A stretch of 10,100 bases of DNA, taken from NCBI GenBank assembly GCA_023391015.1, contig JAEWBT010000075.1, positions 1-10,100 of the forward strand, read 5' to 3'. Below the pieces are notes generated by a model. The model saw only the letters and a program-made list of their open reading frames with translations. It was not told the origin of the DNA and ran no database searches. Positions within the stretch are counted from its first letter, which is position 1. Every line of letters begins with the position of its first letter. Below, piece by piece: positions 1 through 4,924 of the stretch. A program made the translations under genes and the position numbers. This DNA comes from Bacteroidota bacterium (GTDB lineage: Bacteria; Bacteroidota; Bacteroidia; Chitinophagales; Chitinophagaceae).

Positions 1-691
1 AGGTGACGATGTCGCCGTTGATGACGTGGTCGGTAATGCCGCGCGCCGAGCCGCAGATGAGTTGCAGGGAACCTTCCGGAAAAATGTTGCTTTCAATAAT
101 AGCTTTGAACACCGCTTCAGTAAGAAACGAGGTGAGCGTGGCGGGTTTCACGATGGCCGGAACACCGGCCAAAAGGTTCACCGCGATTTTCTCCAACATG
201 CCCCAAACCGGGAAGTTGAAGGCGTTGATGTGGATGGCAACGCCCTGGCGCGGCACCATGATGTGCTGGCCCACGAACGTTCCTTGTTTGGAAATCTTGG
301 CCTGCTGTCCGTCCACGTAAAAGCGCTCATCAGCAAACTGGCGGCGCAGCGAAGCGTAGGAAAACAGGTTGCCGATGCCGCCTTCAATATCCACCCACGA
401 GTCGGCGCGGGTGGCACCGGTGAGGGCGGAGATTTCGTAGAAATATTCTTTGCGCTCGGTGAGGTAAAAAGCCAGCGCTTTAAGCATCCGGCCGCGCTCG
501 GTAAAGGTGAGTTTGCGAAGCGCCGGGCCGCCTACTTTTCGGGCGTAGTCCATCATGGCGGCGAAGTCCAGCCCGTCGGAGGAAGCGGTGTATATGGCTT
601 CGCCGGTGATGGCGTTATGAAGGGTTTCGCCGGTTTTGGGCGCGGTGTGCCATTTGCCTTCGGCGTAGTTCTGAAGTTGGGTGAGGGCCAT
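1..691 (-). CDS. paaZ: Phenylacetate-degradation bifunctional protein PaaZ, N-terminal part (runs off window)
   Basis: The visible 230 codons are the start of an aldehyde dehydrogenase domain of the PaaZ type. In phenylacetate catabolism PaaZ opens the oxepin-CoA ring (MaoC-like hydratase part) and oxidises the resulting semialdehyde (ALDH part); it is cytosolic. Residues 50-73 (ARKVGGPALRKLTFTERGRM and following) and 153-184, with the core HINAFNFPVWGMLEK, closely match what I know of PaaZ. Asn159-Phe160-Pro161 corresponds to the conserved ALDH Asn motif, and Lys182 (IVKPA) to the cofactor-binding lysine. The catalytic Cys/Glu and the C-terminal MaoC domain, if present, lie beyond the window, so bifunctionality is inferred. 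ATG at 691 gives the family-typical N-terminus (LQNYAEGKW). A -7-like box lies 30 bases upstream. No other paa gene is visible on this side. Confidence 0.9.
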   Translation of the reverse strand, partial: MALTQLQNYAEGKWHTAPKTGETLHNAITGEAIYTASSDGLDFAAMMDYARKVGGPALRKLTFTERGRMLKALAFYLTERKEYFYEISALTGATRADSWVDIEGGIGNLFSYASLRRQFADERFYVDGQQAKISKQGTFVGQHIMVPRQGVAIHINAFNFPVWGMLEKIAVNLLAGVPAIVKPATLTSFLTEAVFKAIIESNIFPEGSLQLICGSARGITDHVINGDIVT

Positions 692-720
692 AAATTAAAA
701 AGAGAAGCCTGTTTTTGTTA

Positions 721-728
721 CAAAAATA
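721..728 (-). promoter_or_regulatory. Candidate Bacteroidota -7 box for paaZ (TATTTTTG)
   Basis: The minus strand reads TATTTTTG here, a full match to the TAnnTTTG -7 element of the Bacteroidota primary sigma factor, 30 bases before the paaZ ATG. No clear TTG/TTTG -33 element is present at the usual distance; that position falls inside the first REP-like hairpin (736-760). A start further upstream cannot be excluded. Confidence 0.45.
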
Positions 729-735
729 ACCATTC

Positions 736-1123
736 ACGAGGCGTTCCGCCGGAACGCGGTTGGAATCCGTTCGTTGCTACCGACGAGGCGTTCCGCCGGA
801 ACGCGGTTTAGACAGGTACAATATTTCTGCTACCGACAAAGCGTTCCTCCGAAACGCGGATAACCAAATACCGTATCCTCCCACGAGGCGTTCGTCCCGA
901 ACACGGTGGGAATCCTTTCTGCAACCCACGAAGCGTTCCAGCGGAACGCAATTAGACAGTACATTCTTTTTGCTACCAACAAAACGTTCCTCCGGAACGC
1001 GGTGGGTGCAAAAACATTCTGTTACCGACGAGGCGTTCCGCCGGAACGCAAAAGATGCAAATTTGTTCTTGCAACTGATGCGGTTAAAACCGCTATCAAC
1101 CGCGTTCCGGAGGAACGCCTCGT
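736..1123. repeat. REP-like palindrome array: seven direct and one inverted copy
   Basis: This fills the 443-base gap between paaZ and the transposase pseudogene; I see no gene in it. Each unit is about 25 bp: ACGAG, then the hairpin GCGTTCCGCCGGAACGC (7-bp stem, 3-base loop), then GGT. Copies are at 736-760, 783-807, 836-860, 883-907, 928-952, 979-1003 and 1028-1052 (direct) and 1099-1123 (inverted). Start-to-start distances are 47, 53, 47, 45, 51 and 49. Copy 4 has TTCG...CGAA in place of TTCC...GGAA, a paired change that keeps the stem. Intervening segments resemble each other: most end in a variant of TTCTGCTACCG, segments 1 and 4 share GGAATCC, and segments 2 and 5 share TTAGACAG. The array therefore consists of related units and is not a CRISPR. 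The adjacent Y1 transposase suggests REP/RAYT-type elements. Confidence 0.85.
1099..1123 (-). repeat. Inverted REP-like copy next to the transposase end
   Basis: This is the only copy in the opposite orientation. Its minus-strand hairpin reads GCGTTCCTCCGGAACGC, with an intact stem. It pairs head to head with the copy at 1028-1052 across 46 bases, which contain a small hairpin GCGGTTAAAACCGC (1080-1093). An inverted REP pair of this kind is the layout called a REPIN. It lies 11 bases beyond the ancestral stop codon of the Y1 transposase gene. Confidence 0.7.
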
Positions 1124-1134
1124 GGGGGCAAACG

Positions 1135-1590
1135 TTACTCCAATTCCCGGAAAATATAAGGCTCTTGCCATTCCACTTCAAAAGCATCCAGAAAAGCCCG
1201 GTATTCTTACAGAAACGTTTGTTTTTGGTGATGGGTTTCCTGGTTTTGAATATACCGGATGACCGTGGGCACCTGACTTTTGGCATAAGAAAACACCCCA
1301 AAACCTTCCTGCCATGCGAATGGGATGTGCTGATTTGCCTTTACCCATTTGCTGCTTTCCGTTTTAATGTTTTGCACCAACGCGCTGATAGCCTGCTGTG
1401 GCCGCATCCCGATAAGCATGTGAATGTGATCCGGCATGCTGTTGATCTGAAGCATCTTATGGCCATTGCACTGCACAATGCCGGTGATGTATCGGTGCAA
1501 ATCTTCTTTCCACGAAGGACTGATTAAGGCGGCCCGGTGGCGGACGGCAGAAATAAAATGCAGGTGGATCTGCGAGTAGGTGTTTGCCAT
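1135..1590 (-). pseudogene. Y1 (IS200/REP-associated) transposase, interrupted by an in-frame TAA
   Basis: The ORF from ATG 1590 encodes 127 residues of a Y1-family HUH single-strand transposase and stops at TAA 1207-1209. The HUH pair is His55-Ile-His57 (MPDHIHMLIG). The likely nucleophile is Tyr113 with Gln117 (RYIQNQ), the Y-x3-Q spacing seen in IS200/IS605 TnpA. Reading on in the same frame past the TAA gives 23 more residues beginning EYRAFLDAFEVEW and a natural stop at 1135-1137. That segment matches the C-terminal helix I expect in Bacteroidota members of the family (EYLEFLKKFEIEY-like). A single change such as GAA or CAA to TAA therefore appears to have truncated a protein of about 151 residues. 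The catalytic core is intact, so some activity is possible. MANTYSQ is the family-typical N-terminus; the frame stays open upstream, but that part covers the terminator and is unlikely to be coding. REP-like copies lie directly downstream of the gene. Confidence 0.85.
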
Positions 1591-1632
1591 AGTAGCGCCA
1601 AAAAACACCCGGAATTTCCGGAAAATTTCCCC

Positions 1633-1676
1633 AAAAAAACACCCGTCCCGTTTTCCAAACGGGACGGGTGTTTTTC
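1633..1676. terminator. Strong bidirectional intrinsic terminator
   Basis: Bases 1640-1653 and 1657-1670 form a perfect 14-bp GC-rich stem (CACCCGTCCCGTTT with its complement) around a 3-base loop. The stem is extended by A:T pairs to 1635/1675. It is flanked by seven A on the left and five T on the right, so it can terminate transcription from either side. It most likely ends the minus-strand murI / beta-synthase / membrane-protein transcript, and it separates that unit from the transposase. Confidence 0.9.
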
Positions 1677-1736
1677 GCGTGAGGGATAGAGGCGGCACGA
1701 AGTAGAGCCGAAAGCCCGACCCGAAGGGGCACGCCC
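1676..1736. other. GC-rich intergenic motif, possible dispersed structured element
   Basis: The segment contains GAGGGATAGAGGCGGC at 1681-1696, AAAGCCCGACCCGAAGGGGC at 1711-1730 and ACGCCC at 1731-1736. I recall very similar intergenic strings (GGGATAGAAGCGGC followed by AAAGCCCGACCC and ACGCCC) from many Bacteroidota genomes, often beside terminators. This is from memory, not from a search. CCC-GAA-GGG (1719-1727) and GGGC-AC-GCCC (1727-1736) are alternative overlapping short stems. Function is unknown; it could be an RNA tail element or a dispersed repeat. Confidence 0.45.
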
Positions 1737-1746
1737 AAATTCTGTT

Positions 1747-2115
1747 TTAAAGAGCTTCCGAGACTTTTTTTGGAAACAGCTGCCGCCAAAACACGAACAG
1801 CACAAAGCTGCACAACAGGTCTATCGGAAACAGCGCATCGGTGGCGGCATTGCGCCAGCTTTCATTGGTAATCGTAAACCGCAACACCAGATTCAGCGCC
1901 GTGAGCAGGATGTAACCGTTTGCCGCCCACTTTCGCCCGCGCGTCAGTTGAATCCAGCACACCGTGTAGGCCATCAGCCAAACGACCTGCAACCAGATTT
2001 TATCGCTCAGCGGCTCGGTCCGGAATTCCCACACGCGCCACAAGAGCCACCCCACGTGAAAAACCGCGATAATGGGCAGCGCAACGGGTATGTTCCGGGG
2101 AAATAATGTTTTCAA
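1747..2115 (-). CDS. Small integral membrane protein of unknown function
   Basis: The protein has 122 residues with about four hydrophobic helices, roughly at residues 10-30 (ALPIIAVFHVGWLLW), 42-58 (LQVVWLMAYTVCWIQL), 65-82 (ANGYILLTALNLVLRF) and 92-112 (ALFPIDLLCSFVLFVF). The C-terminus is short and basic, and no catalytic motif is visible. I do not recognise the family; similar small four-helix proteins are common in Bacteroidota. The start is TTG at 2115. No ATG lies in frame before the upstream stop TAG at 2128-2130, so either TTG is used or the start is an unusual ATA. It is the last gene before the terminator at 1633-1676 and 76 bases after the beta-synthase gene, so cotranscription is plausible. 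Confidence 0.7.
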   Translation of the reverse strand: MKTLFPRNIPVALPIIAVFHVGWLLWRVWEFRTEPLSDKIWLQVVWLMAYTVCWIQLTRGRKWAANGYILLTALNLVLRFTITNESWRNAATDALFPIDLLCSFVLFVFWRQLFPKKVSEAL

Positions 2116-2156
2116 TATGCTGATCTGCTAATGGGCCAATGGGCTGCAAAATTTAT

Positions 2157-2189
2157 CATGAATCATGACACATAAAACATGAAACATGG
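2157..2189. repeat. CATG-rich degenerate repeat downstream of the beta-synthase gene
   Basis: ATCATGA occurs twice in a row (2156-2169), followed by CACAT, AAAACATG and AAACATG. It has no obvious terminator structure. The same words recur in the opposite orientation at 3591-3616, on the other side of the beta-synthase gene. Confidence 0.5.
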
Positions 2190-2191
2190 AT

Positions 2192-3565
2192 TTACCCCTT
2201 GCTCAGCGCGTCCAGCACGTCAAACTGCGTGAGGATGTGGTACTCGCCGCTGTCGTCGCGGGTAAGCACGGCACCAAGATCTTTGCCCAGCGTGCTGCCG
2301 AGGCGGTCAATAGGCATGTCCATCGGCACCACGGGAAGCGGCGCTTCCAGCACATCGGCAACGGTTTTTTCCGACAGGTCGGCGTGTTGCATCATCTTTT
2401 TAAACAAGCCCGACTGCGTAATAGCGCCCACCATTTCGCCGTCTTCCAACACGGGCAGTTGCTCCACATCGTATTTTTTCATGGTCTCCATCGCCTCACT
2501 TACTTTTTGGTCTTTGGAAAGCGTCAACAAGCGGCGACGGCCCAGTCCGCCAATCAAATCTTTCACGGTGTTTACGTCGAGGAAACCGCGTTGCAGCATC
2601 CACTCGTCGTTATAAACCTTGCCCACATAGCGCGAACCGTGGTCGTGGAAGATCACCACCACAAGGTCGGTTGGTTTCAGGTTGGCCTTTAATTGCAGCA
2701 ATCCGGCAATCACCGAGCCAGCGCTGTAGCCCACGAAAATGCCTTCTTCCTTGGCAATACGGCGGGCCATCACCGCGCCGTCTTTATCGGTTACTTTTTC
2801 AAACCGGTCAATCACGTCGCGGATATAGTTCTGCGGCAAAAAGTCTTCGCCAAACCCTTCCGAGATGTAAGAATACACCTCTTTCATATCCAGTTCGCCG
2901 GTCTCGTGCCATTTCTTCAGCAAAGAGCCGTAAGTGTCAATCGCCCACATCTGGATGGCTGGATTTTTCTCTTTCAGGTACTGCCCGATGCCGGTAATGG
3001 TGCCGCCGGTACCGGAAGCCACCACCACATGGGTAACTTTCCCCTCGGTTTGCTCCCAGATTTCCGGACCGGTGCTTTCGTAATGCGCCAGGCGGTTGGC
3101 GAGGTTGTCGTATTGATTTACATACCAGCTGTTGGGCACTTCCTTGGCCAGTCGCTTCGACACGCTGTAATACGAGCGCGGGTCTTCCGGCTCCACGTCG
3201 GTCGGACACACAATCACCTCGGCACCCATGGCTCGCAGGATGTCGAATTTCTCCTTCGACTGCTTGTCGGTAGAGGTAAAAATGCACTTATAACCTTTGA
3301 TAATCGCGGCAATCGCGAGGCCCATGCCGGTATTTCCGGACGTGCCTTCGATGATGGTTCCGCCGGGCTTGATCTTACCTTCTGCCTCGGCCACTTCCAG
3401 CATTTTCAGGGCCATGCGGTCTTTAATGGAATTACCAGGATTGCCGTATTCCACCTTGGCATACACGGGGCAGGGCAGCGAAGCCGTTACACGATTGAGG
3501 CGCACCAGCGGCGTATCGCCGATGGTTTGCAGGATATTATCAAAAACTTTTTTCTCGCGGTTCAT
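2192..3565 (-). CDS. Cystathionine beta-synthase / cysteine synthase with C-terminal CBS domain pair
   Basis: This is a PLP-dependent fold-type II enzyme of 457 residues. Lys48 in NSIKDR is the Schiff-base lysine, TSGNTG at 75-80 is the substrate/phosphate loop, and SGTGGT at 184-189 binds the PLP phosphate. GYSAGS at 279-284 carries the serine that contacts the pyridine nitrogen. Residues about 340-393 (LLTLSKDQKVSEAMETMKKY, then PVLEDGEMVGAITQS) and 399-455 form two CBS domains, a Bateman module that in this family senses adenosyl ligands. There is no heme-binding N-terminal extension. The domain order fits a cystathionine beta-synthase (serine plus homocysteine), but O-acetylserine-dependent cysteine synthesis is possible, so I give no gene symbol. 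ATG 3565 starts the protein just before the conserved DNILQTIGDTPLVRLNR. Its neighbour murI ends 116 bases upstream on the same strand. Confidence 0.93.
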   Translation of the reverse strand: MNREKKVFDNILQTIGDTPLVRLNRVTASLPCPVYAKVEYGNPGNSIKDRMALKMLEVAEAEGKIKPGGTIIEGTSGNTGMGLAIAAIIKGYKCIFTSTDKQSKEKFDILRAMGAEVIVCPTDVEPEDPRSYYSVSKRLAKEVPNSWYVNQYDNLANRLAHYESTGPEIWEQTEGKVTHVVVASGTGGTITGIGQYLKEKNPAIQMWAIDTYGSLLKKWHETGELDMKEVYSYISEGFGEDFLPQNYIRDVIDRFEKVTDKDGAVMARRIAKEEGIFVGYSAGSVIAGLLQLKANLKPTDLVVVIFHDHGSRYVGKVYNDEWMLQRGFLDVNTVKDLIGGLGRRRLLTLSKDQKVSEAMETMKKYDVEQLPVLEDGEMVGAITQSGLFKKMMQHADLSEKTVADVLEAPLPVVPMDMPIDRLGSTLGKDLGAVLTRDDSGEYHILTQFDVLDALSKG

Positions 3566-3573
3566 AACTGGCG

Positions 3574-3581
3574 CGAAGGTA
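3574..3581 (-). promoter_or_regulatory. Weak -7-like box upstream of the beta-synthase gene (TACCTTCG)
   Basis: The minus strand reads TACCTTCG, one base off TAnnTTTG, ending 8 bases before the ATG at 3565. No -33 element is clear. It could give a nearly leaderless transcript, or be chance, with expression coming from murI. Confidence 0.3.
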
Positions 3582-3590
3582 CTTCAATGA

Positions 3591-3616
3591 GTCATGTTTC
3601 ATGTGTCATGTTTCAT
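3591..3616. repeat. Two copies of GTCATGTTTCAT upstream of the beta-synthase gene
   Basis: The 12-mer GTCATGTTTCAT is at 3591-3602 and again at 3605-3616, a period of 14. The same CATG/TTTCAT words appear inverted at 2157-2189, so the two sites bracket the beta-synthase gene. The rest of the 116-base gap holds a second direct repeat, TGCCGTTTGG at 3627-3636 and 3648-3657, and two copies of TTCCGGAA (3617, 3666). Confidence 0.6.
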
Positions 3617-3681
3617 TTCCGGAATGTGCCGTTTGGTTTTTGATTTTTGCCGTTTGGACTTTGGTTTCCGGAAAACACCAA

Positions 3682-4518
3682 TCAAGGCGCTGTTACTTCC
3701 ACAAACCGCGACCGCACCGCTGCGCCCAAAAACCGGCTGGCCGGACCGTCAAAACTTTCCGGGTTATCAGTGGTGTAAAAAACGGGCTTTTCGCCCCGGC
3801 TGATTTGTGTTTCTATTTCTGGATGTCTCTTTAAATAATCTTCCAGACTCGCTGCCACAATGGGTCCTTGCGAAATCACCTGTACGCCTGCGGGCACGTG
3901 TTCCCGGATTTTCCTTTCTAAAAGCGGATAATGCGTGCAGGCCAGCAACACCGCGTCCATTTGCGGCGATTTTTGGAGCAATTCCTGCGTGTATTTCCGG
4001 ATAAAATAATCCGCTCCTTCGCTGTCCTGTTCCCCGGCTTCTACCAGCGGCACCCACAACGGACAAGCCTGCCCGTGTACCTCTATTTCCGGAAATTGAT
4101 GGCTGATTTCCACCTCATACGACCCCGACTGAATGGTGCCTTTCGTGGCCAGCACGCCCACCACGCCGTTTTTGGAATATTGCCCAATCACCTCCGCCGT
4201 TGGCCGGATAATGCCCAGCACCCGTTTGCCCGGCGCGATCCTTTCTAAATCCTGTTGCTGAATGCTGCGCAAGGCCCGCGCCGAAGCCGTATTGCACGCC
4301 AAGATAATCAACGGGCAGCCCTGCCGGAACATCCACTCCACACACTGAAGCGTGTATTCATACACCGTTTCAAAAGAGCGGGCACCGTAGGGCGCACGCG
4401 CGTTGTCGCCGAGGTAGAGGTAATCGTACTGCGGCAACCGCTCGTAGATAGCGCGAAAAACCGTCAGTCCGCCGTAGCCGGAATCGAAAATGCCAATGGG
4501 AGCCTGCACGGGCTGCAA
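3682..4518 (-). CDS. murI: Glutamate racemase
   Basis: MurI interconverts L- and D-glutamate in the cytosol, supplying D-Glu for peptidoglycan. It is cofactor-independent and uses two cysteines. The 278-residue protein has the expected motifs: GIFDSGYGGLTV with Asp12-Ser13, LGDNARAPYG at 36-45, the first catalytic Cys75 in LACNTASA, Glu160 in LVEAGE, and the second catalytic Cys194 followed by His196 in LLACTHYPLL. Length is normal (about 260-290). The best start is TTG at 4518 (LQPVQAPIG); GTG at 4507-4509 is an alternative, and no ATG occurs in frame upstream before TAG 4582-4584. The gene opens a minus-strand series followed by the beta-synthase gene. Immediately upstream lie an inverted repeat and the 42-bp tandem array, which could be in its leader or promoter region. 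Confidence 0.95.
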   Translation of the reverse strand: MQPVQAPIGIFDSGYGGLTVFRAIYERLPQYDYLYLGDNARAPYGARSFETVYEYTLQCVEWMFRQGCPLIILACNTASARALRSIQQQDLERIAPGKRVLGIIRPTAEVIGQYSKNGVVGVLATKGTIQSGSYEVEISHQFPEIEVHGQACPLWVPLVEAGEQDSEGADYFIRKYTQELLQKSPQMDAVLLACTHYPLLERKIREHVPAGVQVISQGPIVAASLEDYLKRHPEIETQISRGEKPVFYTTDNPESFDGPASRFLGAAVRSRFVEVTAP

Positions 4519-4548
4519 GGTAAAGCGCTTTCTGACAGTCCTTATACA

Positions 4549-4612
4549 GCCTTCAACAGCTGTGGAAACCGTATGCCAGATCTAAAAAACAGTTTCCACA
4601 GCTGTTGAAGGC
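4549..4612. repeat. Perfect 21-bp inverted repeat at the head of the 42-bp array
   Basis: Bases 4549-4569 are the exact reverse complement of 4592-4612 (arms containing CTTCAACAGCTGTGGAAAC), separated by 22 bases. The left arm is an inverted copy of the first half of the tandem-repeat unit; counting through 4572 it matches the second unit (4631-4654) over 24 bases. In single-stranded form it would make a long hairpin just upstream of murI. It lacks the T-run of a terminator. Confidence 0.85.
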
Positions 4613-4787
4613 ACTTTCAGGCGGCTGGAAACGGTTTCCACAGCTGTTGAAGGCACTTCCAGGCGGCTGGAAACGGTTTCCACAGCTGTTGGAGGGGCTT
4701 CCAAGCGGCTGGATATGGTTTCCACAGTATATGAATTGGGCATCCAGGCAGGTGGAAATGGGTTCACCACCTGTTGGCGGGGCCGGG
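4592..4787. repeat. 42-bp tandem repeat, about 4.6 copies
   Basis: This fills most of the 406-base gap between murI and comM. Units are at 4592-4633, 4634-4675, 4676-4717 and 4718-4760 (43 bases), with a decayed partial fifth at 4761-4787. Each unit reads GTTTCCACAGCTGTTGAAGG, then a short link, then TTCCAGGCGGCTGGAA (an imperfect-to-perfect hairpin), then ACG. The first two units are almost identical and later ones diverge progressively. The period is 14 codons, so long open frames exist on both strands (minus strand: repeated VETVSSRLEVPSTA; plus strand: repeated GGWKRFPQLL). Neither has a convincing start or resembles a known protein, so I treat the array as non-coding repeat DNA. Confidence 0.85.
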
Positions 4788-4911
4788 CGATTTTTTCAAA
4801 TCAGGTTAAAGGGCCCGGCTTTCCCATCCTCTTTAAAAACAGTCCTCAATCAGCCCAACACACCCCTGATTTTTTCTAAAACGTTCCTGCATCATTGAGT
4901 CTTTTTCACAT

Positions 4912-4919
4912 TACCTTAG
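4912..4919 (+). promoter_or_regulatory. Candidate -7 box for comM (TACCTTAG)
   Basis: TACCTTAG matches TAnnTTTG at all but one position and ends 5 bases before the comM ATG at 4925. A TTG lies at 4895-4897, closer than the usual -33 spacing. If used, the mRNA would be leaderless or nearly so. Confidence 0.4.
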
Positions 4920-4924
4920 CCCTT

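Noticed and set aside
26..811. 261-codon plus-strand ORF
   Set aside because: It is antisense to paaZ, whose minus-strand reading matches a known family throughout.
736..1123. CRISPR array (25-bp repeats with 20-28-bp gaps)
   Set aside because: The repeats are imperfect, the gaps are related to one another and vary in length, one copy is inverted, and no cas gene is present. REP-like elements beside a Y1 transposase fit better.
760..1527. Long plus-strand ORF through the REP array and the transposase
   Set aside because: It reads palindromic repeats and then the antisense strand of the transposase. The repeats give open frames in several phases and the product has no family-like features.
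1591..1698. N-terminal extension of the transposase to 1698
   Set aside because: The extra 36 codons read through the terminator hairpin, while MANTYSQ at 1590 is the family-typical start.
4592..4760. DnaA-box cluster or replication origin
   Set aside because: Each unit has GTTTCCACA, one mismatch from TTWTNCACA. But the match lies within a larger palindromic unit, no AT-rich unwinding region follows, and no dnaA or origin-linked gene is nearby.
4782..4819. Terminator formed by GCCGGGC and GCCCGGC
   Set aside because: The stem is only 7 bp with a 24-base loop and no following T-run, and no gene ends here.
4605..4898. Plus-strand ORF with repeated GGWKRFPQLL peptides
   Set aside because: It starts at TTG inside the repeat, has no leader signals, and the opposite strand is equally open because the unit is a multiple of three. 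Better treated as repeat DNA.
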